Shown here piece after piece: positions 21,743 through 32,051 of a stretch of DNA of 57,609 nucleotides (its first letter is position 1; every line of letters starts with the position of its first letter). The notes below the pieces were generated by a model. It did not search any database. It was not told the origin of the DNA and saw nothing but the letters and a program-made list of their open reading frames with translations. Made by a program: the position numbers and the translations under genes. This DNA comes from Globomyces pollinis-pini. Taxonomy: Eukaryota > Chytridiomycota > Chytridiomycetes > Rhizophydiales > Globomycetaceae. The stretch is taken from positions 9,125 through 66,733 of the forward strand of contig MU621164.1 in assembly GCA_025399215.1 (NCBI GenBank), given 5' to 3'.

Positions 21743-22660
21743 ATGATGCAAGCTACTCTCCTTTTTGTTCTATCCTCTGTTGCTATCGCTGCTCCTTATG
21801 ACAACAATGATGCAAATGTCATTGTCAAAGAAGCAACTGAAGTTATTGCAATTGCTGAACTAGAAAAGAAACCTTGTGATTCTACCACTGTTGCTCCAGT
21901 TCCAGTTATTCCAACTACTCCTTGTGACACCAAAACTACTGTTGCACCTATTCCTGTTGTTCCAACCACCCCTTGCGATACTCAAACTACTGTTGCACCT
22001 ATTCCTGTTGTTCCAACCACCCCTTGCGATACTCAAACCACTGTTGCACCAATCCCAGTGATCCCAACTACTCCTTGCGATACTCAAACTACTGTTGCAC
22101 CAATCCCAGTGATCCCAACTACCCCTTGTGACACTCAAACCACTGCTGCACCTATTCCTGTTATCCCAACCACTCCTTGTGATACTCAAACCACTGCTGC
22201 ACCTATCCCTGTTATCCCAACCACTCCTTGTGAAACTCCAATCATTACTACTGCCAACCCAATTCCAGTCATCCCAACCACTCCTTGTGAAACTCAAATC
22301 ATTACCACTGCCAATCCAATCCCAGTCATTCCAACTGTTCCATGTGAAACCCCAATTATCACTACTGCCAACCCAATTCCAGTTATTCCAACCACTCCTT
22401 GTGATACTCAAATCATCACCACTGCCAACCCTATCCCAGTCATTCCAGCTACCCCTTGCGAAACTCCAATCATCACCACTGCTTTACCAATCGTAACTCC
22501 AGGAACATACGAAGGTTATGGTTCCAACATTGCCCCAGAACTGACATTGGGAGCTGATTATGCCCAAGCTACTAACCCAAGTTACGGAAGCATTGTTAGT
22601 GGTGCTAGCGCTACTGGTATGTCTTTGATGGTATTTGTTGCTGGTATCCTTGCATTGTAA
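21743..22660 (+). CDS. Thr/Pro-rich GPI-anchored wall mucin, copy 3
   Basis: A 305-residue single-exon protein related to the two upstream genes but with its own repeat. After the signal peptide (MQATLLFVLSSVAIAAP) and an acidic spacer come about seven 17-residue units of the form TTPCDTQTTVAPIPVVP. About five variant units with TTPCETPIITTANPIPVIP follow, one Cys each. The end TNPSYGSIVSGA and the hydrophobic SLMVFVAGILAL match the GPI-type tails of the other copies. The spacing of Cys (17-19 residues, against 33 in copies 1 and 2) is the main difference. A wall or adhesion role is inferred. Confidence 0.88.
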   Translation: MMQATLLFVLSSVAIAAPYDNNDANVIVKEATEVIAIAELEKKPCDSTTVAPVPVIPTTPCDTKTTVAPIPVVPTTPCDTQTTVAPIPVVPTTPCDTQTTVAPIPVIPTTPCDTQTTVAPIPVIPTTPCDTQTTAAPIPVIPTTPCDTQTTAAPIPVIPTTPCETPIITTANPIPVIPTTPCETQIITTANPIPVIPTVPCETPIITTANPIPVIPTTPCDTQIITTANPIPVIPATPCETPIITTALPIVTPGTYEGYGSNIAPELTLGADYAQATNPSYGSIVSGASATGMSLMVFVAGILAL

Positions 22661-23011
22661 TTATGCATTTTAATTGTCTTTTTCTTCTAAATAAATTAAT
22701 TTGAAATATTTATGATTTGAATGGTTGAGTCTGATGAGTAAGTTGGTAAAAGATAGTCTTTGTAGTTGTTTGATGATAGATCATAATATGAATAGGACCA
22801 ATAGATAACTTATTTACAAAGAGATAACAGAATCCAGACTCTTTGTTAATTTCATGAACCAATGATCCGCAGTTGAGTTTGTCCATATCCAACGCTTCCG
22901 ATATCGTCTTCGAATCAATTAGTACAATCCATTGCTATCCAAGTTCAGAGTTATTGAAAGTCAAGATTTTTTTAGGTGTGAATTTTTTTTTGTTTTTGAA
23001 TTGAAAATCAG
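22661..23011. other. Intergenic interval upstream of RPC34
   Basis: A 351-bp stretch holding the mucin 3 terminator side and the RPC34 promoter. A T-rich tract at about 22965-22998 directly precedes the RPC34 start. Nothing else is seen. Confidence 0.45.
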
Positions 23012-24174
23012 ATGGACTTTGAACAACAGATGCTGGAGCAATTATTTGCAAAGCAGAAAGGAATGACCCAGGACGAAATCATGAAGTCTATAGAATCATT
23101 GACTCCTGAAATATTTTCAAATACTATTGGTTCATTAACAGAATCTGTATCTCTCTTTTAAACTAATCATCAAGCAAAGAATTGAAGTCTTGACATTAAA
23201 CAATAAATTGATTTTCAAAGCAAGAAATCCAAATGATGTTAGTAAATACTTGGCTATGAATGATCATGAAAGAATGGTAATGAACACGTTCATCTTTCAT
23301 ATTATAGATTTATGATTACTTGAAAACTACTGGAAATAAAGGTTTGATTCAAAATCTGATTGGTGTATAGGATCTTGGTCAAAAACTATCAAAGATAGAT
23401 TAGGAATGCATGTCAAATTAGTTAACGACGCAATCAAATCATTAGAAAAGAAGAAGTTTATCAAATTGATCAAATCTGTTAAGGTAATCATATTAGTTTG
23501 TTGATAGAAAGGTATGTTGAAAAAACATTGTTCATCAAAGAACCCAACAAAAAAAGTGTATATGTTATTTGAATATCAGCCGAATGAAGAATTGACTGGT
23601 GGAAGTTGGTATGATAGCGCAACCGGCTTTGATTCAGATTATATTGAAAACCTATGTGCACAGATATACAAATATATATTATCAAAAGTATTGATTGCCA
23701 AATTAACATACAGTCATTTCCGAAAAACAGTTTATATCCATCATCGTACAAGGAATATCCAACAACCAAAAATATTCATAGTTGGGTTCAAGGGACAGGA
23801 ATGTCTTCACAACCATTGTCATTGACTGACATCCAAAACTTAATCGACAGACTTATATTTGACGGTTTGTTTGTGTATCGAATTAACGGTTGGATAGGAC
23901 TAGTAATAAAACATCTACATACAAGTGCAGGAGATGAAGATGACATGGAGTATTATGATGATGATATGAATGTACCTGAAGGTACATTAACAGATATTTG
24001 GATGTACCAAGCCATGCGTAAGAGGCAATTTGAAAATCCTTGGACAGATTCACCAGTAAATCTCGTCTGCTAAACAATTAGTGTGGGAAGTGTCCAGTTT
24101 TTGAATTCTGTAAAGTTGGCGGCCCTATCAATCCTGCGAATTGCGAATATCTAACTCAATGGATGAAATTTTAA
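23012..24174 (+). CDS. RPC34: RNA polymerase III subunit RPC34/RPC6 (POLR3F)
   Basis: A subunit of the Pol III C82-C34-C31 initiation subcomplex, needed for TFIIIB contact and promoter opening. Seven exons (introns of 28, 31, 29, 24, 26 and 26 nt) join in frame to 332 residues, the normal length. Tandem winged-helix domains occupy the N-terminal half: KSLEKKKFIKLIKSV, then KKVYMLFEYQPNEELTGG with the family hallmark ELTGGSWYD. The C-terminus has the Fe-S-type cysteine cluster CGKCPVFEFC followed by INPANCEYLTQWMKF, as in animal and fungal RPC34. The ATG at 23012 follows a T-rich leader. An acidic insert (DEDDMEYYDDD) precedes the cluster. Confidence 0.95.
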
Positions 24175-24430
24175 ATCCTCATTACAATATAATTATTAAA
24201 CCATAACGTGTTGGAATCTTATTATTCACAAGTACCAAGCAACTGATCGATAAAGATGACAAAGGTATTAAATGGACAATTGGAATTATAAGATTTCTTT
24301 GCTTTGAAAACCTTAGTACAGTATTTCACATAACTATCAGGAGACATCCTCTTTGCCTCTATGGATGTACTTAATGGATCGTTAAACCATTAAAGTGTAT
24401 ATGAATTTTTATTGAAATGTAATATTCCTT

Positions 24431-25367
24431 CTAATTGGTTTTTGTAACATCAGAACCGACATTGATTTTGGTACTGCTGGCATCAGCATCAATAGAATCC
24501 ACATCTAGTGATCTACTATGGACATCCAAATCGTCTGATTTTGCATCAATACTTTTTGAACCCAATTGATCAGACTCCAATGGATCTGAATTCAAATCAT
24601 CCAAAATTATCTTTGGTGTAATTTCTCTGCTTTTGGGTTCCATATCCAAGTGTACTTTCGATTGATTCAATGAATTTGAATTCATTTCCATATCATTCTC
24701 TTTCCAATGTTCATAAGGAACAACACAACAAAAATGTTTTAGTAAATCAAATAGAATCAAATTCCAAGTTACACATGCCAATATAAACGCTACCAAAGCT
24801 TTGAATATCAGTGTGAATTGGTTCTGTTCAGCTAATTCTGTCTTCTTACAAAAATTAGCTTCCACATTTTTCGTACAGTAGTTCTTCAAATTATACCAAG
24901 TGACAAAAATCACAATAGATTGAACAACGTATGTAAAAAGAGTGGCCAACATCATTTTAGTCCTTACCAAATTCTTTTTACTGTTGTAAGGGTATAAAAG
25001 AACAAAGAGAACATGAGTATTTCCAGGTATGGTTGCAATGGTGAATAATAATCGATAAAAGTGATTTTTGAAGTCTACATAACTGAATCCCAGGTAAACA
25101 GCAACAATACGCTCAATTAACAAACCTAATGATATGAATGAATAAGAATACCATACCAACTACAAACACAGTAATGATAGTTTGAGAAACTGTTTGTTCA
25201 CTATCCTGACGAAATAATTGTTCACAGTAAAGTACTAGGAAAATGAATTGAATGACATTGACTAGAATTGAAAAGCAGTCGAATATTTTTGATATGACAC
25301 CTCTGTAAATGACCTTTTCAATAACAGCTGTTCGACCTTCTTTTGTCTTTAGGTCTGGTAATTCCAT
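24431..25367 (-). CDS. Five-pass membrane protein of unknown function with Asp/Ser-rich tail
   Basis: Two exons (31-nt intron near 25130-25160) encode 301 residues. About five transmembrane helices occur: FDCFSILVNVIQFIFLVLYC, VFVVGLLIERIVAVYLGF, LLFTIATIPGNTHVLFVLLY, TLFTYVVQSIVIFVTWYNL and ALVAFILACVTWNLILFDLL. The roughly 90-residue hydrophilic C-terminus is rich in Ser and Asp, with dipeptide-like recurrences (DLNSDPLESDQLGSKSID, DLDVHSRSLDVDSIDAD). No family is recognised. It is not obviously related to the neighbouring seven-pass paralogs, although general size and tail position are similar. Confidence 0.75.
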
Positions 25368-25507
25368 TCTTTATGGGAAACTTCAAAGGCACTTTCTTAA
25401 ACGGTATTCAGCCACCACTTCACCCCATCAAAAACTGTTGATTTTTAAAGATTTCACACAGCAAGAAAATGAATTGCCGAGTAGCAAGGTATGAAGTGAG
25501 TGTCAGT

Positions 25508-25571
25508 GTGATAGTGAGTGTACTGAAGTGTGATGGTGAGTGTACTGAAGTGTGATGGTGAGTGTACTGAC
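25508..25571. repeat. 22-bp tandem repeat, three units
   Basis: Three head-to-tail units of GTGATGGTGAGTGTACTGAA plus GT (25508-25529, 25530-25551, and a partial third) lie in the 323-bp gap between two membrane-protein genes, 141 bp upstream of the start at 25367. Only the A/G in the first unit differs. No other element is seen in the gap. Confidence 0.85.
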
Positions 25572-25690
25572 AGTATCGCTGTGCTCGATGTGTTGTTTTT
25601 TTAAGCTATTCTAACAAATGCTAAAAGATGAGTAAACAGAAACAATAAGTTTATTAAGTGCACTATCAAGTCTATTCCATTCTAGCTTGT

Positions 25691-26563
25691 TCACGCCTGA
25701 GACTTCCCAAAAACATTCACAGTGGAATGTTTATGATTAGTATTAAAGGTACGGGTAGGGTATGTTTGGGATGTTGAACCAGATAATGAACTCTGCTTCA
25801 TCATCAACATATCTTTGGTAGTATGCATATCAAACAATAGAATAATAGGATACGTGCCTTTAATAGCCCATGCCAAGTTGTTCAAATTGTTCAATGAAAC
25901 ACCAGATGGATTGTAAGGTATGATTTGTCCCAGAATTACAATTATAAAAGTGTTGATAACTAATATCATGATACGCGGGATAGATGATTTGAACAAGGTT
26001 TTCAAAATCCCATCCACTGCCTGTGACCCAATACTTACCGTGTTTTGTATTAATAATCCAAAAACAATCAAATCGGTCAACCCCCAAATTAAAAACGCAT
26101 AAGAATGTGCTTTCCCAATAGCAACGTTATTCAAAGTATTATCTGTAAATCGAACTCTACCGATATTAAAACGTAGTAGTGCAAAAATAATCAAACAGAC
26201 TCCTAAGACCATATGTAAAGCTTTTTTCATTTTCTGATTAGCAATCACGGTTTCAAGTTTGATTGTTGAATAGAGTACAGTAGATGTTTCGTTGATGATC
26301 CAATTGACTTCGTTCAATAGAAGTAACAGTGACCAACTTTCCGCTTTACAACAACCGTATTTTGCAATATAATAGTTTTCAATTAATGTTCCCAAAAAAC
26401 CAGAAATACCGTGAGCTAATAGGATTTTCCATAGATACTTTTTGTTTGATACAAAGTATCCATAAATGATAAAGATACAACCAACAGTTTGTACCCAAGC
26501 AAGTCCGCTCTTCGTGTATGATTCTAAAAAAAGTGTGCCAAAATCGGTATGTAGAGTCGACAT
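25691..26563 (-). CDS. Seven-pass membrane protein, family copy 1
   Basis: A 290-residue single-exon protein with seven predicted helices (residues about 20-38, 42-65, 75-103, 114-135, 152-176, 193-215, 222-246) and a hydrophilic Ser/Thr-rich tail. Conserved family signatures shared with the genes at 28536 and 30750 are YTKSGLAWVQTVGC, LLAHGISGFLGTLIEN, NEVNWIINETSTVLYS, RFNIGRVRF, AHSYAFLIWG and AWAIKGTYPIILLFDMHTTK. No known receptor or transporter motif is recognised; the topology would allow a GPCR-like role. The closest copy (28536-29387) lies about 2 kb away in divergent orientation with the tRNA-Asp between them. Confidence 0.82.
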   Translation of the reverse strand: MSTLHTDFGTLFLESYTKSGLAWVQTVGCIFIIYGYFVSNKKYLWKILLAHGISGFLGTLIENYYIAKYGCCKAESWSLLLLLNEVNWIINETSTVLYSTIKLETVIANQKMKKALHMVLGVCLIIFALLRFNIGRVRFTDNTLNNVAIGKAHSYAFLIWGLTDLIVFGLLIQNTVSIGSQAVDGILKTLFKSSIPRIMILVINTFIIVILGQIIPYNPSGVSLNNLNNLAWAIKGTYPIILLFDMHTTKDMLMMKQSSLSGSTSQTYPTRTFNTNHKHSTVNVFGKSQA

Positions 26564-27321
26564 TTACGGGGTCTTTCTTTTGGTTCTGTTTTTAAACCTG
26601 TCATAGCGCCTCTCTGCTTGTCTCATGATAGCGAAAACGAAACCATTTGAGGAGCCAAGATGATGACACTGATAGACGATCATCAAGAGTACGTGATGTC
26701 TATAATCATGCATGTTGTCCATTGTATAGTGTCCTCTTATTGCTGCTGTCTTTCCCTTTTCCTGCCTTTATCTGCATCCTGTCCCTTAAAAAAGGAGATG
26801 AAAAAGGTGTCGGAAGTCACAGGGTGAAACACAATCATGTTGATACATTGCTGCCCAAGTCATTTGTAAATGCTTTTTCCTCAACCACCCATTGGTAATG
26901 CCGTGCAGGTGGGACTTGGCCAAGCAGCATTGCAATTGAATTGATTGCACTTTAGTGTTATAAGATAGCACACTTTGCATATGGATGTTGGGTCTCGATC
27001 AACTGGCTCAATTTAGTGACTTTTGTTGTACTTTCTCAGTTTCAGTCCTCTCTGTATCCTTCCCCTCATAAACACGTTATTCTTGTTCTTTAAGATTAAT
27101 CATGTTAAAACGGAAATTGACTAAATGATAATCTCCAATAGTTCAACACGGATTTTGTCAATTAACTTGTCATCATATATGGAAGACCTGTAAATATTAT
27201 TATATTATCACTCAATTAGATATGCTGAGTAATGTATTCGTTTAATTAATGGTAACAAGTTAAAATACCACTTGTTTTTATTAACAGTACATATCATTAT
27301 AAATTTCAAAAATTATTCAGA
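26564..27321. other. Intergenic interval, upstream of seven-pass copy 1
   Basis: A 758-bp stretch with no supported gene. Open frames at 26647-26980 have no recognisable content. It should include the copy 1 promoter. Confidence 0.4.
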
Positions 27322-27393
27322 TCTTCAATAGTATAGTGGTTAGTATCTCCGCCTGTCACGCGGATGACCTGGGTTCGATTCCCAGTTGGAGAG
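27322..27393 (+). tRNA. tRNA-Asp (GUC anticodon)
   Basis: 72 nt: the acceptor stem TCTTCAA pairs with TTGGAGA, discriminator G. The D-arm is AGTATAGTGGTTAGTAT, the anticodon loop CTGTCAC (anticodon GTC), and the T-arm CTGGGTTCGATTCCCAG. No intron is present. A T-rich run (TTTTCTTTTTACTTTTT) directly follows and would serve as the Pol III terminator. Confidence 0.96.
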
Positions 27394-28535
27394 CATTTTC
27401 TTTTTACTTTTTCAAGTACACTTTTCTAAATTTTGGGTGTGAAAGGCGGTAGTTTAAAATCAGACACTTTTAAATAACTATAAAATAATAGAGATAATGT
27501 GTGAGAATCGGTATCTATTACTCATGATGGGATTGTATGTATCAGGGTCGATATTTGGTAATTTGTCCTTGAAGATTGGTTGTGGGTAAACAAATTTATA
27601 TCCAATTAGGCAGTCTGATCTATATTATGTGCTAAGTAGCTTTGCCAGATGACAATTGTCTAATCGTAGACTTTTGACAGTGATTCAACCTGATGTCAAT
27701 GTTCGTGATTATAATAATGTGACGTAATTCACACTGTGCAATGGTTCTACTTCTGAATGATCGCATGACTATGATCTAATTTATGATGATAACGTAACCA
27801 CAAAGTACAAATTAAAATATACAGCGGTCCGTGAATTCCAACTAAATTCTGTTTAACGAATGGCTATTGAGTTCGTCTATCACTATGGTTTCTGCTTATT
27901 ATAGGTTAGCTCATCTATTTTTATTTTTACATGGTCGAATAAGGTGGTCCTAACATTTTTCTTAACAAACTGCAGTTTATAGTTCATTAAAATTGGGCCG
28001 TGTTACACAAAGTCATCGAATTGGAATGATGGAATCATCTGACTAGTTTAATTTAAAATTAAAATTGGCTTGGATCAATTATGCTGTATACGATATATAA
28101 GTTGAATAACTTGGTGCTCTATGTTCTGGAAATTGAGTTACTATGTTACTATATTAGAGTGTTTACTGCACACTTATCTAAAGTTTAAATCTCACCTTAA
28201 AGAGATATATATTTCATGCCACGATAGTTATTAGGTTACTAGAAAAATACAAGTTATTTCCTTTCAAACAGGCGTTTTTTTTTAGGGGTTTGTGACCAGA
28301 TGCGAGTCCCTGGCCACTAGACTTCATCATCGAAATTCGAAATGCATCGACACAACAAGTACGCTAACTAAACCCCATTATACACGTACACAGACATTTC
28401 CAACCAAATTGATGAGCAACTGCACATGTTTTGCTGGTTAAAGGAAATTGTGCCTCATATTGCCTCAAGATGTCATTGGATCAAGCCCCATCACTCTTAT
28501 AAGTAGTACATTCTCTAGAAACTTGGATTCCATAA
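27394..28535. other. Intergenic interval between tRNA-Asp and seven-pass copy 2
   Basis: About 1.1 kb, AT-rich, with no supported gene or repeat beyond the Pol III terminator at its start. The promoter of the copy 2 gene is expected in the last few hundred bases. Confidence 0.4.
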
Positions 28536-29387
28536 ATGTCGACTATTGTGACAAAACCTGACTTTGGAACACTTTTTTTAGAATCATACACGAAAAGTGG
28601 ATTGGCTTGGGTACAAACTGTTGGATGTTTGTTTATCATTTATGGATATTTTGTATCAAACAAGAAATTCTTATGGAAAGTTCTATTAGCTCATGGAATA
28701 TCTGGATTCTTGGGTTTGGTTATCGAAAATTTGTTTATTGCAAAACAACAATCCAACAAGGCGGAAAATTGGGCATTCTTACTCTTGATTAATGAAGTGA
28801 ATTGGATCATACATGAAGCAACTACCGTCTGGTACTCTAGCGTCAAGTTGAGTGCGATTATTACGAATAGTATGCACAAAAAGGTTCTCAATGGGATTTT
28901 GGTTACATGTTTGGTGATCTTTGCATTACTTCGTTTGAATATTGGATACTTACGGTTTCGTGATAACACCACGATGAATCCAAGTATAGCTACTGCTCAT
29001 TCATATGCATTCCTTATTTGGGGTTTTGCCGATTTAGTTATCTTTGTCTTATTGATTCAGAATACTATTAGCTTAGGTTCTCAATCAGTTGATGGTTTAC
29101 TGGGTACGCTATTCAAATCATCCATTCCTAGAATCACAATCCTAGTATTGAATACGTTTTTAATTGTTGTTCTTGGTCAACTATCAACTCCATTAAGTGT
29201 TGGGATGAATAACTTGAACTCTTTGGCTTGGGCAATCAAGGGAACGTATCCAATTATATTGATGTTTGATATGCATACCACCAAAGATATGTTACTGATG
29301 ACCCAAGAAAAGTTGTCCAATGGTCTTACGACTTCAATGAAACCTAGGAAAACTGTGAATATCTTTGGAACCGGTTCATCAGCATAA
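28536..29387 (+). CDS. Seven-pass membrane protein, family copy 2
   Basis: A 283-residue single-exon paralog of the gene at 25691-26563. The first 60 residues are nearly identical (DFGTLFLESYTKSGLAWVQT then FIIYGYFVSNKK). The same seven helices and signatures follow: NEVNWIIHEATTVWYS, AHSYAFLIWGFADL and AWAIKGTYPIILMFDMHTTK. The tail is shorter but shares the C-terminal NIFG block (copy 1: NVFGKSQA; here NIFGTGSSA). The pair looks like a recent inverted duplication. No function is recognised. Confidence 0.82.
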   Translation: MSTIVTKPDFGTLFLESYTKSGLAWVQTVGCLFIIYGYFVSNKKFLWKVLLAHGISGFLGLVIENLFIAKQQSNKAENWAFLLLINEVNWIIHEATTVWYSSVKLSAIITNSMHKKVLNGILVTCLVIFALLRLNIGYLRFRDNTTMNPSIATAHSYAFLIWGFADLVIFVLLIQNTISLGSQSVDGLLGTLFKSSIPRITILVLNTFLIVVLGQLSTPLSVGMNNLNSLAWAIKGTYPIILMFDMHTTKDMLLMTQEKLSNGLTTSMKPRKTVNIFGTGSSA

Positions 29388-29483
29388 CACAGAGTCTTGA
29401 TTTACCTAATAAACATTTAATTTGAATTCTAACTCGATTGTTTTTAATACAACAATTTGAAAGTCGCGTTTTTTTGTTTATCA

Positions 29484-29979
29484 ATGGCACAAATCAAATC
29501 TAACGATACTCCAATATTCTTTGATGAGTTTTCCAAAATTAGAATTCTAGAACCTATCCATTTTGATGCAAGTGAAAAACTTAAAGAGGAATGTTCAGAA
29601 TTCATAAACAGTACACTTTTCAATCCAAGATTAATTAAATATAGAGATAAACGAATTTAGTGAAATTGTACAATTCTTTAATGATCTGACTCGGGAGAAA
29701 TCTAAACAGGTTGAAGAAGAAAAACTAAAGGTACAATGAGAATTTAATATCAACATTAATAGACTGTTGGGTTACGAATCAAGGTAGAGAGCGAAGTGGA
29801 AAATAGAAAGTTGAAGGAGAATCGATTATTATTTCATATTGGTCAAAGACAAGCGGAATTAAACCGGTTTGAATATTTGGGTTAATAGTAGGTTGATAAC
29901 ATACGCTGAGTCTTTGGAGAAGGTTAAACGCGAACAAGTGTCATTCATTGATAGCTTAACCCAAATGGGTTCCAAATAA
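29484..29979 (+). CDS. IFT20: Intraflagellar transport protein IFT20
   Basis: A small coiled-coil subunit of the IFT-B complex that also works at the Golgi in ciliated cells. Four exons (introns of 34, 32 and 22 nt) join in frame to 135 residues, matching the usual length of about 132. The family signature is clear: FFDEFSKIRILEP then KLKEECSEFINKI, EKSKQVEEEKLKTVGLRIK, RQAELNRRLITYAESL and the C-terminal KREQVSFIDSLTQ. The ATG at 29484 is preferred over the upstream in-frame alternative because family members begin shortly before this FDEL/FDEF block. It lies between two members of the seven-pass family. Its presence argues for a flagellated (zoosporic) life stage. Confidence 0.85.
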
Positions 29980-30749
29980 ATCACGAATCCGTTTTTGTTC
30001 AGTATAAGAGGTGTTGTATAGCTGAAATGATGTGAAGTTGGACTTTTCGTGTTTCCCAATCTTTCTGAAAATTTACTCAAACCGAAATCTATCCATCCAT
30101 CCATCAAAGATTCAATACCATTAGCCATGCTATCTCATGCTATTGTACTATGATGGGTAGATGAACAACCATTGTTAAGTCAGGGCAGTTGATTACGCTC
30201 TTGTAGCTTACCTTTAAATCACTGTCTGTTACAATGATGGAAGAGCATCGTTATTGCTGAATACGTCTCGTTTTGAGATACGGCTTTAATTGAACCGTTC
30301 GTGAGAGTTAGAAGATCACACTTTCTACTGATCTTCTTTAGTTATCTTGAACATACATTTTTTAACAAACCCAAGGATATCTCTTTCAATCTATTTATTT
30401 TGTACGATGGGGCGACACTTGGTAGCAATGAAAGTTTCAGAGAATAACTTTAGTACTTCGTTTGCACTAAAAGGTATGAGAAACCGATTGGACGCGGCTT
30501 TTCTAATTTAACCTAATAACCGACTGATCGTTTCTCAGTTTTGAAATACGTTAGGTTCATAAAATCCCGCAATGAGAGGGTATAATTAGCCATGTATTTT
30601 TAAATGTTTTATTGCTGTGAATTGGAGTTGATTGGTTTCTTAAATCACCACAGACAGAAATGATTGGTGCAAACTATTTGGATTCACGATTAGTGCAAGA
30701 ATGGTTACATTACAAGATCCAAAGGAAAACTACGTTGAACTGTTTATAT
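29980..30749. other. Convergent intergenic interval
   Basis: A 770-bp stretch between IFT20 (+) and seven-pass copy 3 (-). No gene, repeat or RNA is supported; the minus-strand frame at 29859-30128 overlaps IFT20 and is an artefact. Confidence 0.4.
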
Positions 30750-31673
30750 TTATTCAATTTGATGCGATTTTTCAACAGGTAAGGTGACCTTACGTGTATC
30801 GTTGACTGTCGGTTTACCTTTGATACTCCCTATTTCACTTTTAGCCAATTGAGACTGAAAATTATCACTCGCACCAGTATTTTTCCGATCCATCATATCT
30901 TTCGTCAATTGTATATCAATCAAAAGTAGCATCTATAAGATTAGATTTTGAACACGTTTTACAGGATATGAACCTTTAATAGTCCAGGCAATGGTATTTA
31001 TGTTTGAAATAGTTGGAGATGGGTCTGAAAACTGTCCCACAATAGAAATGACAGCGGTATTGACAATCAATACACTCATTCGTAATATAGATGAGCGTAA
31101 TAAGGTGATAAACACGGAACGATGTTTACGCAGATGTTCCACTGTATTGAGAACTAACAAGAATGCTAAAATCAAATCAGCTACTCCCCAACAGATGAAA
31201 GCGTATGAATGTGCTCTGGCAATATTAAACGACATTGTGGTATTTTCTATAAATCTGTAATATCCAATCATCACTCGAAAGCTTGTAAATGCTAGAAATA
31301 TGATACCCATCATTCCTCGAATTGTTGTTAATGTTCTTTGGTGAAGAATAACAATTTCTAATTTGAGTAACGAGTATAACACTGTGGAGCTTTCATGACA
31401 AACCCATGATATTTCGTTGATGGCTAAAAGGAATGGCCAGTATTCATCTACGCAGCATGATTTTTTTGATATGTAAATGTTTTCAAGTAAGGTACCAATC
31501 ATTCCGGAAGCTCCATGGACTAATAATACACGCCATAATGGTTTGTTTGAAGATGCAATTAAACAGATATACAGAACATAGAAACATGAAGCGGTTTGTA
31601 AAGTTGCTAATCCACTGTTGGAATAGGAGTGAATCAATTCATATGCAAAATCGTTTGGCATTTCAAACCTCAA
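30750..31673 (-). CDS. Seven-pass membrane protein, family copy 3 (diverged)
   Basis: A more distant member of the same family: 297 residues in two exons, with a 30-nt intron inside the last helix at the codons for GSYP. Shared signatures are YSNSGLATLQTASC, LLVHGASGMIGTLLENIYIS, NEISWVCHESSTVLYS, RVMIGYYRF, ARAHSYAFICWGVADL and AWTIKGSYP followed by MLLLIDIQLTKDMM. Copies 1 and 2 have no intron at this site, so copy 3 gained it or they lost it. The tail is Ser/Lys-rich. It is transcribed away from NUP98 across a 378-bp gap. Confidence 0.8.
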
Positions 31674-32051
31674 ATAGTCGCGTTTTAGATGTAAAAGACA
31701 CTAAGATTATGGAATTCAATGCAAAAGGAAGCTGGTTATTAAACAATAAAGTTAGATATTATAGTTGTTTGATGTACCTTGTTTTATTTGATGAGTCAAC
31801 AACCAAAATGATCAAGGTTCTTTATAGACAAGTAGAACCTTACAATCTATCAATTCTCTTTGTCTTAGTATACTTCTATATGATTTTTTATGAAGAATCC
31901 AATTAATTACGTAACAGCGTTCAGACAAAAGAAAATGAAAGATTTCAAAAATCCAAATTAGATCCATAAAGCTTGCATTAAAATGGTTAAAGTCATTGAT
32001 CATTAGGATTGCATTCAATGGAAATTTCGTTCTTGATTTTTTTTACTTGAA
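31674..32051. other. Divergent promoter interval (seven-pass copy 3 / NUP98)
   Basis: A 378-bp AT-rich stretch between divergent starts at 31673 and 32052. No coding or repeat signal is seen. Confidence 0.45.

Noticed and set aside
26647..26980. Two short overlapping open frames upstream of seven-pass copy 1
   Set aside because: Low-information sequence without start context, splice continuity or family resemblance.
31433..31906. 157-residue plus-strand frame
   Set aside because: It is mostly antisense to seven-pass copy 3 and has no recognisable motif.
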